Assembly (NCBI RefSeq): GCF_000721935.1
Contig: NZ_KL585387.1
Coordinates: 142,184-147,404 of the forward strand
Reading direction: 5' to 3'
Length of the DNA: 5,221 nucleotides
From: Streptomyces sp. NRRL WC-3549
GTDB lineage: Bacteria; Actinomycetota; Actinomycetes; Streptomycetales; Streptomycetaceae
The translations under genes and the position numbers were made by a program. Positions 1-5,221 of this stretch are shown one piece after another (position 1 is the stretch's first letter; the number at the start of each line of letters is the position of its first letter). Below the pieces are notes generated by a model. The model was not told where the DNA came from. It made no database searches and worked only from the letters and a program-made list of their open reading frames with translations.

Positions 1-1
1 G

Positions 2-1071
2 GCCGCCTACGGGTCCCCGCAGGACCCGTACCAGCAGCCGCAGCACCACCAGCCCCAGCCGTACGCCCAGCCGCTGCCCCCGGAGGCCGGGGCCGGGGCG
101 GACGCCGACGCCACGCAGTACATCGCGCCGGTGCCCGGAGGCCAGATGCCCGGTGGCCAGATGCCCGGCGGACTGCCGCCCGCACAGGCGGGGGACGCGG
201 ACGCGACCCAGTACATCCCCCCGGTGCCCGGCGGCGCCCCGTACGGCATCCGGCGGGCGCCACCCAGCAGATGGCCCAGGTCGACCCGTCACAGCACCAG
301 CAGCCGCCGCACCAGCAGCCGTTCCCCGGTGCGTACGGGCAGCAGCCCCCGCCGCCGGCCGCCGAGCCGTACCGGTCGGGGCTGCAGGGCCTCGGGAGCG
401 AGCCGGAACCCGAGCACCACGGCCGCACGGAGGAGCGCAGGCGCTCGCCGCACATCCCGCTGATCGCCGCGGTCGTCGTCGGCTGCGCGGTGGTCGGGCT
501 CGGCGCCGGCGCGCTGATGAGCGGGGGCGACGACTCCGGGAAGGACGACAAGCAGCCGGTCGCCTCGGAGAGTATGTCCGCGGGCGAGCCGTCCGCCCAG
601 GCCGCCGACCCGGCGAAACCGCAGGCCGAGGCGCTCGACAAGCTCCTCGCCGACAGCAACAACAGCCGTGCGGCGGTGATCGGCGCGGTGGAGAAGATCA
701 AGCGCTGCGACGATCTGGACCAGGCGGCCGACGACCTCAAGGGCGCCGCCGCCCAGCGCCGCGAACTGGTGACCCGGCTCGAAGGCATCAGCATCGACCA
801 GCTCCCCGCCCACGAGGAGCTGTCGTCCTCGCTGAAGGCGGCCTGGAAGGCGTCCGCCGAGGCCGACGACCACTACGCGGCCTGGGCCGGCCAGGCGAAG
901 CGGAACCACAAGAAGGTCTGCAAGGGCGGCACGGCCAGGTCGACCGACGAGACGGGCAAGGCCGCCAACTCCAGCGGTGAGGCCACCGCGGCCAAGAAGA
1001 AGGCCTCGGCCCTGTGGAACTCCATCGCGCAGAAGTACGGGCTGACCGAGCGCGAACCCGTGCAGCTCTGA
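2..1071 (+). CDS. Gln/Pro-rich single-pass membrane protein, 5'-partial, apparently frameshifted
   Basis: I do not recognise a function. The start lies left of the window. Bases 2-253 read in one frame as a Gln/Pro/Gly-rich tail (AAYGSPQDPYQQPQ...), with two DADATQYI-x-PVPGG units and tandem QMPGG. From 256 the protein continues one frame back (GATQQMAQVDPSQ...) to the TGA at 1069-1071. The composition and a third ATQ motif run across the junction, so this is one gene with about one base missing. After the tail comes a basic stretch (EERRRS), a transmembrane helix at about 451-519 (IPLIAAVVVGCAVVGLGAGA), a charged linker, and a roughly 170-residue Ala/Lys-rich, mostly helical C-terminal region. 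Positive residues before the helix predict the N-terminus inside and the C-terminus outside. Two outside cysteines (in KRCDD and KKVCK) could form a disulfide. The first ATG after the break, at 271, opens a 266-codon frame but is probably not the true start. The gene converges on the lipoprotein gene, with 18 bases between stop codons. Confidence 0.8.
   Translation, partial: RLRVPAGPVPAAAAPPAPAVRPAAAPGGRGRGGRRRHAVHRAGARRPDARWPDARRTAARTGGGRGRDPVHPPGARRRPVRHPAGATQQMAQVDPSQHQQPPHQQPFPGAYGQQPPPPAAEPYRSGLQGLGSEPEPEHHGRTEERRRSPHIPLIAAVVVGCAVVGLGAGALMSGGDDSGKDDKQPVASESMSAGEPSAQAADPAKPQAEALDKLLADSNNSRAAVIGAVEKIKRCDDLDQAADDLKGAAAQRRELVTRLEGISIDQLPAHEELSSSLKAAWKASAEADDHYAAWAGQAKRNHKKVCKGGTARSTDETGKAANSSGEATAAKKKASALWNSIAQKYGLTEREPVQL
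101..235 (+). repeat. In-gene repeats: two DADATQYI-x-PVPGG units and tandem QMPGG
   Basis: In the frame of the partial gene, codons at 101-142 give DADATQYIAPVPGG and codons at 194-235 give DADATQYIPPVPGG. They differ at one residue, although the DNA differs at several third positions. Between them, a 15-base unit encoding QMPGG occurs twice in tandem (143-157 and 158-172), followed by a diverged GLPPA segment. A shorter ATQ-containing echo (GATQQM) follows at 256-273. The conserved protein and drifted codons suggest selection on the peptide. They lie in the predicted cytoplasmic tail. Confidence 0.75.
251..258 (+). other. Putative one-base deletion (frameshift site)
   Basis: Upstream the reading frame gives ...GGAPYGIR, ending with the codon at 251-253. 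Downstream the adjacent frame gives GATQQMAQ, starting at 256. Only two bases (CG, 254-255) lie between, where three are needed. Adding one C would give CCG and the smooth peptide GIRPGATQQM. The spot is a GC-only run (CCGGCGGGCGCC), a typical place for a sequencing or assembly error, although a real mutation cannot be excluded. Confidence 0.7.
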
Positions 1072-1089
1072 CCCGGGGGCGGGCGCGTC

Positions 1090-2370
1090 TCAGCCGCGGA
1101 GGCGGGCGTCCACCAGGGTCTCGGAGACGTCCACGAAGCCCTTCCGCTCGGTGACCAGGCGCCCGTCGCGCACCACCTGGAACGTCACCTGCGCGTTGGC
1201 GATCCGCGAGTACGCGGCGGAGCCGACCATGTCCGCGTACCGCCAGCGCAGCACCGGTGTGAGCCCACCGGTGTCGACCCGGGTGCCCCGGTTGAGGCTG
1301 ACGCCGATGCCCCCGGCCGTGATCTCGGACCGGTCCATCGCCTCGACGACCGCCTTGAGCACGGTGTAGGCGATCCAGGTGGTCTGCACCCCGGTGTCCT
1401 CCGGATCGATCCGGTTGTCGTCGAAGGCGTGGGTGCGGATCACCCGGCGCATCTCCTCCCAGCGGGCATCGCCCGACTCGGGGTACCAGCCGGTGACGTA
1501 CGCCCCCTCGAAGGGGCTCTTCCGGCCGCCCGTGCGGTCGATGAGGGACTGCCCGACGCTGCCGAGCACGGAGGAGATCCGCGCCCCGCCGTCCTCGGGT
1601 TCGAGCCGGCGGAAGGAGTCGAAGAAGGTCTCCGTGCCCTGGCCGAGCACGGCCGTCACACAGCCGCCGCCCGCCTCGCGGAGCGCCTCGGCCGCCTGGG
1701 TGTCGTACGAGGTGGCCTCCTCCGGCGCCGGTACGTCGTGGACGGCGGGGCGGCCCGCGGCCGTGAGGCTCTCGTCGAGGAGGGCGGGCATGCCGTCGCC
1801 CACGAGCGTCTCCGGCCGCACCAGGGCCACCCGCTCGCAGTCGCGCGCCAGCTGCTTGCCGTTGCCCGCGACGAGTGCGGACTGCCCGCCGTTGACGGGG
1901 TAGGAGAGATAGCTGGTGAACTCGTCGGGGGAGGCGCCGTACCCGCCGATGTAGGGGATGCCGGCCGCCTCCAGCGGTGCCAGGAAGGCCCGCCCGTAGC
2001 GGCTGTACGAGCCGACGACGGCCACCACGTCCTCGTCGACCGCGCGCCGGGCGCAGGCGGACGCTCCGACGGCCGTGTCGCCCTCGTCACAGGTCAGGAC
2101 GCGCAGCTCGTGCCCGTCGATGCCGCCCTGCTCGTTGATCCAGGCGGCGTAGGTCCGTGCCATGGCCGGCATGCCCGCCATGTCCACCGTCCGCGGCCCC
2201 TCGGACCCGGTGGACCCGGGGGCCCAGGTCATCACGGTGACGGGCTCCCTGGAGCCCCCCGACACCCCGGGGAGTACCCCGCAGCCCGAGGCCAGCAGCG
2301 CCCCGGCCACCGCCGTACGGATGAGGTGCCCGCGAAGGCGGGGGGAGGAGGAGCGCGGCCGTCCGGTCAT
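1090..2370 (-). CDS. Lipoprotein, branched-chain-amino-acid-type ABC solute-binding protein
   Basis: A 426-residue protein with a lipoprotein signal: a basic N-terminus (RLRGHLIRT), a short hydrophobic core and the lipobox LASGC with Cys30. It should be exported and lipid-anchored outside the membrane. The rest resembles the periplasmic-binding fold type I (Leu/Ile/Val, Peripla_BP_6) family: an early AAWINEQGGIDGHELRV segment, then DEDVVAVVGSYSR and LEAAGIPYIGG, then a second lobe with VALVRPE and the late GVQTTWIAYTVLKAVVEA helix. Cysteines 94/106 and 178/227 could form two disulfides. ATG at 2370 is chosen because GGAAAGG (2386-2380) lies 9 bases upstream and the signal peptide starts directly after it; the frame stays open further upstream, but only as antisense of the neighbour. 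No permease or ATPase gene is adjacent, so it is an orphan binding protein here and the ligand cannot be told. Confidence 0.88.
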   Translation of the reverse strand: MTGRPRSSSPRLRGHLIRTAVAGALLASGCGVLPGVSGGSREPVTVMTWAPGSTGSEGPRTVDMAGMPAMARTYAAWINEQGGIDGHELRVLTCDEGDTAVGASACARRAVDEDVVAVVGSYSRYGRAFLAPLEAAGIPYIGGYGASPDEFTSYLSYPVNGGQSALVAGNGKQLARDCERVALVRPETLVGDGMPALLDESLTAAGRPAVHDVPAPEEATSYDTQAAEALREAGGGCVTAVLGQGTETFFDSFRRLEPEDGGARISSVLGSVGQSLIDRTGGRKSPFEGAYVTGWYPESGDARWEEMRRVIRTHAFDDNRIDPEDTGVQTTWIAYTVLKAVVEAMDRSEITAGGIGVSLNRGTRVDTGGLTPVLRWRYADMVGSAAYSRIANAQVTFQVVRDGRLVTERKGFVDVSETLVDARLRG

Positions 2371-2379
2371 GGGTACGGA

Positions 2380-2386
2380 CCTTTCC
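2380..2386 (-). promoter_or_regulatory. Ribosome binding site of the lipoprotein gene
   Basis: On the minus strand GGAAAGG lies 9 bases before ATG 2370. It is the only clear Shine-Dalgarno-like site before a complete gene in this window, and it decides the start within a much longer open frame. Confidence 0.65.
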
Positions 2387-2390
2387 GCGC

Positions 2391-2442
2391 GACGGGTAAC
2401 GGCGCGGTGCCCCGGGGCCGACGCCGGGTGACGGCCGGGTGA
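2391..2442. repeat. Short direct repeats in the divergent intergenic region
   Basis: GCCGGGTGA occurs at 2423-2431 and again at 2434-2442, with an 11-base period, close to one helical turn. A looser copy, GACGGGTAA, is at 2391-2399, 32 bases before the first. They lie between the starts of the divergent lipoprotein gene and the 2494 gene, so they could bind a regulator. In such GC-rich DNA, chance similarity is also possible. Confidence 0.3.
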
Positions 2443-2479
2443 ATTGCGGGGGCGCGTCCCGGGGCCGGCGGACGGAACG

Positions 2480-2493
2480 TACGATCGACAACC
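2480..2493 (+). promoter_or_regulatory. Possible -10 element for a leaderless transcript
   Basis: TACGAT (2480-2485) fits the actinobacterial TANNNT -10 pattern and ends 8 bases before GTG 2494, so transcription would start at or next to the start codon. No Shine-Dalgarno sequence precedes that codon. I see no convincing -35: TTGCGG at 2444-2449 is about 30 bases away, which is too far. Confidence 0.4.
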
Positions 2494-2991
2494 GTGCAGC
2501 AAGGTTCGGAGAACTCTTCCCGTCGCGGCCGTCGCTCCTCCACCATGGGCGGCATGCCGCTCAACGACATGCCGTGGTGGCGCTGGCGCGCGAACGTGCG
2601 CTCGGCGCTGCACATGCTCTCCGACCCCGTCTTCCACCAGGAGTGCTGGCTGGCCGGCCAGGAAGGGTACGGCGACGTGACCGACGCCGTGTACCGCCTG
2701 GTCGAGGACACCTGGCTGGACAACTGGTCCGCGGAGAAGTACGTCGGGACGATCTTCCGCGACTCGGCCGAGGCCGCCCTGGTGGACGCCGCCGCCCTGC
2801 GGGTGCTGCGCATCATGCACCAGATAGGCGCCGACGCCCCGGTCTCCGCCTACCTGGAGCACCCCGGCTGGCCGGAGGCCGTGGTGGCCGCCCGTGAGGC
2901 CCATGTGGCGCTCTCCGTCAACGACGCCGAGGACCCGGACGTCCCGCCCCGCTCCCTGGACGTGCTCCGCATCGTGACCGGTTCGGCCTGA
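2494..2991 (+). CDS. Conserved actinobacterial protein of unknown function (SCO4402-like)
   Basis: A 165-residue soluble protein with no signal peptide or membrane helix. From memory it matches a highly conserved streptomycete family, labelled SCO4402 family in databases; I could not check that label. After a basic, Ser/Arg-rich N-terminus (residues 1-17) comes the conserved part MPLNDMPWWRWRANVRSALHML, then a Trp-rich segment (EDTWLDNWSAEKYVGTIF), helical Ala/Leu-rich stretches (AALVDAAALRVLRIMHQIG) and an acidic, Pro-rich end. No catalytic motif is evident. GTG 2494 is preferred because a -10-like TACGAT sits where a leaderless transcript would need it. In-frame ATGs at 2545 and 2554 are alternatives, and 2554 begins the conserved part; neither has a ribosome binding site. 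purU follows 28 bases downstream on the same strand, so co-transcription is likely but not proven. It diverges from the lipoprotein gene. Confidence 0.82.
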   Translation: MQQGSENSSRRGRRSSTMGGMPLNDMPWWRWRANVRSALHMLSDPVFHQECWLAGQEGYGDVTDAVYRLVEDTWLDNWSAEKYVGTIFRDSAEAALVDAAALRVLRIMHQIGADAPVSAYLEHPGWPEAVVAAREAHVALSVNDAEDPDVPPRSLDVLRIVTGSA

Positions 2992-3007
2992 CCGGCAGGG
3001 GGTGTGG

Positions 3008-3019
3008 CACCCTACGGGG
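3008..3019 (+). promoter_or_regulatory. Weak -10-like element before purU
   Basis: CACCCT (3008-3013) lies 6 bases before ATG 3020, a position that would give a leaderless purU transcript. It matches TANNNT only partly. The purine-rich CAGGGGG (2996-3002) is about 17 bases from the ATG, too far for normal ribosome binding, and ACGGGG touches the ATG. Read-through from the upstream gene is the alternative. Confidence 0.22.
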
Positions 3020-3922
3020 ATGACCGCGCCGCAGCCTGCCGACTCCGTTACCGCCGCTGCCTCGGACACCGCCGCCGAGCAGTACGTCCTCACGCTCTCG
3101 TGCCCCGACAAACAGGGCATCGTGCACGCCGTGTCGAGCTATCTCTTCATGACCGGCTGCAACATCGAGGACAGCCAGCAGTTCGGCGACCACGACACCG
3201 GTCTCTTCTTCATGCGGGTCCACTTCTCGGCGGACGCCCCCGTGGACGTGGCGAAGCTGCGGGCCGGCTTCGCCGCCATCGGGGACTCGTTCCGGATGGA
3301 GTGGCAGATCCACCGGGCCTCGGAGCGGATGCGGGTCGTGCTGATGGTCAGCAGGTTCGGGCACTGCCTCAACGACCTGCTGTTCCGTTCCGGCACCGGC
3401 GCGCTGCCCGTCGAGATCGTGGCCGTCGTCTCCAACCACACGGACTTCGCCGAACTCGTCGCCTCGTACGGCATCCCCTTCCGGCACATCCCGGTGACCC
3501 GGGACACCAAGCCGGAGGCGGAAGCCCAGCTGCTGGAGCTGGTGCGCGGGGAGAACGTCGAACTGGTGGTCCTGGCGCGCTACATGCAGGTGCTCTCCGA
3601 CGACCTCTGCAAGCAGCTGAGCGGCCGGATCATCAACATCCACCACTCCTTCCTGCCGAGCTTCAAGGGCGCGAAGCCCTACCACCAGGCCCACGCGCGC
3701 GGGGTGAAGCTGATCGGGGCCACGGCGCACTACGTGACCGCGGACCTCGACGAGGGCCCGATCATCGAGCAGGAGGTCGAGCGGGTCGGGCACGGCGTGA
3801 CCCCGGACCAGCTCGTGGCCGTCGGCCGGGACGTGGAGTGCCGGGCGCTGGCCCGGGCCGTCAAGTGGCACGCGGAGCACCGCATCCTGCTCAACGGCCG
3901 CCGTACGGTGATCTTCCCGTAG
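3020..3922 (+). CDS. purU: Formyltetrahydrofolate deformylase
   Basis: PurU hydrolyses 10-formyl-tetrahydrofolate to tetrahydrofolate and formate in the cytoplasm, balancing the one-carbon pool and supplying formate for purine synthesis. The protein has 300 residues, close to the usual 280-300. Residues 22 to about 95 form the N-terminal ACT domain (YVLTLSCPDKQGIVHAVSSY), the likely allosteric site; the E. coli enzyme responds to methionine and glycine. Residues of about 105-300 form the formyltransferase-fold domain, with VVLARYMQVLS, then NIHHSFLPSFKGAKPY carrying catalytic Asn206 and His208, and ADLDEGPIIEQ carrying Asp244. This is the Asn-His-Asp triad shared with GAR transformylase, so the enzyme should be active. 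An in-frame GTG at 3002 would add six residues (MWHPTG), but a purine-rich stretch directly abuts it, so ATG 3020 is preferred. It follows the 2494 gene on the same strand and converges with the anti-sigma fusion gene, 18 bases between stops. Confidence 0.96.
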   Translation: MTAPQPADSVTAAASDTAAEQYVLTLSCPDKQGIVHAVSSYLFMTGCNIEDSQQFGDHDTGLFFMRVHFSADAPVDVAKLRAGFAAIGDSFRMEWQIHRASERMRVVLMVSRFGHCLNDLLFRSGTGALPVEIVAVVSNHTDFAELVASYGIPFRHIPVTRDTKPEAEAQLLELVRGENVELVVLARYMQVLSDDLCKQLSGRIINIHHSFLPSFKGAKPYHQAHARGVKLIGATAHYVTADLDEGPIIEQEVERVGHGVTPDQLVAVGRDVECRALARAVKWHAEHRILLNGRRTVIFP

Positions 3923-3940
3923 GACGTGCCGCGGGCCCGG

Positions 3941-5140
3941 TCAGAGGCGGCTGAGGGAGGCGGCGGCGAAGAGCACGTCGCTGATCGCCTCGCGGTCGCC
4001 CTCCTGACCTGCCGCCGCCTCCACCGGTGGTACGTGCCCGGCGACCAGCCGGCAGAACTCCACGCCGTCCAGGGCGACCTGTGCCACCGCCTGGTCGGGC
4101 GAGCCCATGGCCGCCGGTGAGTCCAGCGGGATGTACCAGTCGCCGCCGCCCTTGCCCTCGACCTCCAGATGGAGTGAGCGCCCGGGCGCACCGGCGGTGA
4201 CCAGCCGGCGGACCGGTGCGGCCAGCCCCGCCCGGCGCCGTCCGGCGAGCGTGGCGGGCAGCAGCCGGGCCGCCAGGTCGATCATGCGGTGCAGATGGGG
4301 CGCGGAGGGCGGCTCGTACGGGTAGTCCACCGCCTCGGCGATGTCACCGGCGTGCACCCAGCACTCGAAGGCCCGCTCCAACAGGGAGTCCTCCAGCGGG
4401 AGGGCGAAACCCCCGTAGGGGACCGAGAGTTCACCGACACCGCGTCCCGCGAAGGACACCGTCCGCACCAGTGTGTGGCTCTGGTCGCGCCACGGCTCCC
4501 GGACGGCGCGGGTGGGCGGCCGGTAAGCGGCCGACCAGTACGTTTCCGTGCGCTCAGCCGGCGAGCGCGGCTTCTCGCCGCTCCCCAGGGGGTCGTCCAG
4601 GCCGAGGGCGGCGGAGACCAGTCCGTCCACCGCCATCAGATGGCTGATCACCCCGGCCACCGTCGTCCCGCGATGGGCCTGCCGCTCGTCCTCGAACCAC
4701 TTCAGCCGCACCGGGGCGTGCCACTCCTCGTCACCGAAGTCCCTCAGCAGGGCGTCGAGCCGGGCGGTCTCCGCGTCGTACGGAGCGGCCCAGGACGGGA
4801 CCGGGATCCGCGCGGGACGACGGCCCAGGCACCCCTCCAGGACCCGGGAACGGAGCATCGGGTCCAGGTCCAGGCTGCCGCCGGTGTGCAGCAGGCCCAC
4901 GGCGTCGCGCAGCCGCAGGGCCTCCTCCGCGCAGCGGGCGCACCCGGTGAGGTGCTCCTCGACGGCGGCGGTCTCCTCCGCGGAGCAGGCGGACAGGGCC
5001 CAGGCGCCGAGCAGCGACTTGAGGACCTGGTGGGTCAGGGCGGGGCCCGGCGGCCCGTCCACGGCGTCCCGCGGCTGCGGTATGCGCCCGGTGTCCAGGC
5101 GCTCCTCACCACGGCCGCCGCCGTCGGTGTCCCCGCTCAC
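3941..5140 (-). CDS. Zinc-finger anti-sigma domain fused to mycothiol-dependent maleylpyruvate isomerase-like domain
   Basis: From GTG 5140 the protein has 399 residues and no evident membrane helix, so it is probably cytoplasmic. Residues of about 35-85 look like a zinc anti-sigma (ZAS, zf-HC2) domain: His37, then EEHLTGCARC with His63-x3-Cys67-x2-Cys70. Residues of about 115-290 resemble the MDMPI/DinB-like N-terminal domain of mycothiol-dependent enzymes, with a candidate metal triad His167 (VISHLMAVDG), Glu259 and His263 (FECWVHAGDIAEAV). The C-terminal part (about 300-399) carries LHLEVEGKGGGDWYIPLD and a DGVEFCRLVAGH segment like the MDMPI C-terminal region. It may hold a sigma factor in a zinc- or thiol-dependent way; that is inference. 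GTG 5140 overlaps a TGA of an upstream frame (GTGA), suggesting translational coupling. GTG 5062, just before the ZAS domain, is an alternative start. The open frame runs on to the contig end, but residues MYKRQ there are adapter translation. Confidence 0.85.
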   Translation of the reverse strand: MSGDTDGGGRGEERLDTGRIPQPRDAVDGPPGPALTHQVLKSLLGAWALSACSAEETAAVEEHLTGCARCAEEALRLRDAVGLLHTGGSLDLDPMLRSRVLEGCLGRRPARIPVPSWAAPYDAETARLDALLRDFGDEEWHAPVRLKWFEDERQAHRGTTVAGVISHLMAVDGLVSAALGLDDPLGSGEKPRSPAERTETYWSAAYRPPTRAVREPWRDQSHTLVRTVSFAGRGVGELSVPYGGFALPLEDSLLERAFECWVHAGDIAEAVDYPYEPPSAPHLHRMIDLAARLLPATLAGRRRAGLAAPVRRLVTAGAPGRSLHLEVEGKGGGDWYIPLDSPAAMGSPDQAVAQVALDGVEFCRLVAGHVPPVEAAAGQEGDREAISDVLFAAASLSRL

Positions 5141-5203
5141 GGTGTCGGTCCGTATCCGGGGGAGGCGTGCTCCTCGGCCGGGCGGGGGCTCGCGGTGGAG
5201 AGC
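5137..5203 (-). CDS. C-terminal tail of an upstream gene, probably an ECF sigma factor (partial)
   Basis: On the minus strand one frame is open from the adapter junction (5203) to a TGA at 5139-5137, giving 21 codons that end ...EEHASPGYGPTP. Eighteen of these codons end in G or C, against 16 in the frame continuous with the anti-sigma gene, which fits a coding tail slightly better. The TGA overlaps GTG 5140 as GTGA, the typical junction of co-translated actinobacterial genes. Genes for ZAS anti-sigma proteins usually follow their sigma factor gene, so a sigma factor is the natural guess. The tail itself has no diagnostic motif. Confidence 0.4.
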
Positions 5204-5221
5204 CTGTCTCTTATACACATC
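5204..5221. other. Tn5/Nextera mosaic-end adapter sequence (contamination)
   Basis: CTGTCTCTTATACACATC is identical to 18 of the 19 bases of the Tn5 mosaic end used in Nextera libraries, and it runs exactly to the window end. Its AT content breaks sharply with the GC-rich DNA before it. Read leftward it gives the well-known artefact peptide MYKRQ. It is not genomic, and the true sequence ends at 5203. Confidence 0.95.

Noticed and set aside
131..172. CRISPR-like or satellite array
   Set aside because: Only two 15-base units are present, in frame and encoding QMPGG, without spacers; this is protein repeat expansion.
289..909. Leftward open frame (206 codons) opposite the membrane protein gene
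   Set aside because: The Arg/Leu/Gly/Val-rich translation is typical of GC-skewed antisense, and the forward frame has a clear membrane helix and repeats.
1429..2442. Long rightward open frame (337 codons) opposite the lipoprotein gene
   Set aside because: It is a shadow frame of GC-rich DNA with low-complexity Gly/Ala/Arg composition, opposite a well-recognised protein.
2371..3120. Upstream extension of the lipoprotein frame (up to 676 residues)
   Set aside because: The extension runs antisense through the 2494 gene into purU and places the signal peptide in mid-protein. The ribosome binding site and lipobox fix the start at 2370.
2918..3880. Long leftward open frame (320 codons) opposite purU
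   Set aside because: It is antisense to purU, which has intact motifs over its full length; its own translation is low-complexity and without motifs.
3932..3939. Palindrome CGGGCCCG as a terminator after purU
   Set aside because: It has no loop and no following T-run, and short GC palindromes are common in such DNA.
5204..5221. A natural IS50/Tn5 transposon end
   Set aside because: Only the engineered mosaic end is present, exactly at the contig edge, in a DNA type where adapter carry-over is the simpler explanation.

Overview
The window is very GC-rich. Its genes have strongly G/C-biased third codon positions and GTG starts are used. It carries a mycothiol-type (MDMPI/DinB) domain, a Gln/Pro-rich membrane protein with DADATQYIPP-type repeats, and a small Trp-rich family that I know only from streptomycetes. 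Together these point to Streptomyces or a close relative. The last 18 bases (5204-5221) match the Tn5/Nextera mosaic end, so the window looks like a short draft contig with untrimmed library adapter at its right end.

Layout from left to right. (1) A rightward gene, cut by the left edge (2-1071), encodes a membrane protein: a Gln/Pro-rich cytoplasmic tail, one transmembrane helix and an extracytoplasmic domain with two cysteines. Its frame breaks at about 254-255, where one base appears to be missing. (2) A leftward gene (2370-1090) encodes a lipoprotein of the branched-chain-amino-acid-type solute-binding family, with no transporter partners in view. (3) A divergent intergenic region (2371-2493) holds a ribosome binding site for the lipoprotein gene, short direct repeats, and a possible leaderless promoter for the next gene. 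(4) A rightward 165-residue conserved actinobacterial protein of unknown function (2494-2991). (5) 28 bases later, purU (3020-3922), formyltetrahydrofolate deformylase, with an ACT domain and an intact catalytic triad. (6) A convergent leftward gene (5140-3941) encodes a zinc-binding anti-sigma-type domain fused to a mycothiol-dependent maleylpyruvate-isomerase-like domain. (7) A 21-codon tail of an upstream gene (5203-5137), overlapping gene 6 through GTGA, is probably the end of a sigma factor gene cut off by the contig end.

How they work together. PurU releases formate from 10-formyl-tetrahydrofolate and so links the window to one-carbon and purine metabolism. The protein of unknown function just upstream could be co-expressed with it. 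The right end probably belongs to a sigma/anti-sigma operon in which the anti-sigma domain is tied to a thiol- or metal-related domain. This is the most biologically interesting part of the window, but the sigma gene itself lies outside. The left membrane protein and the lipoprotein gene are independent, convergently arranged envelope functions. I saw no tRNA, rRNA, CRISPR array, natural insertion sequence or phage feature.
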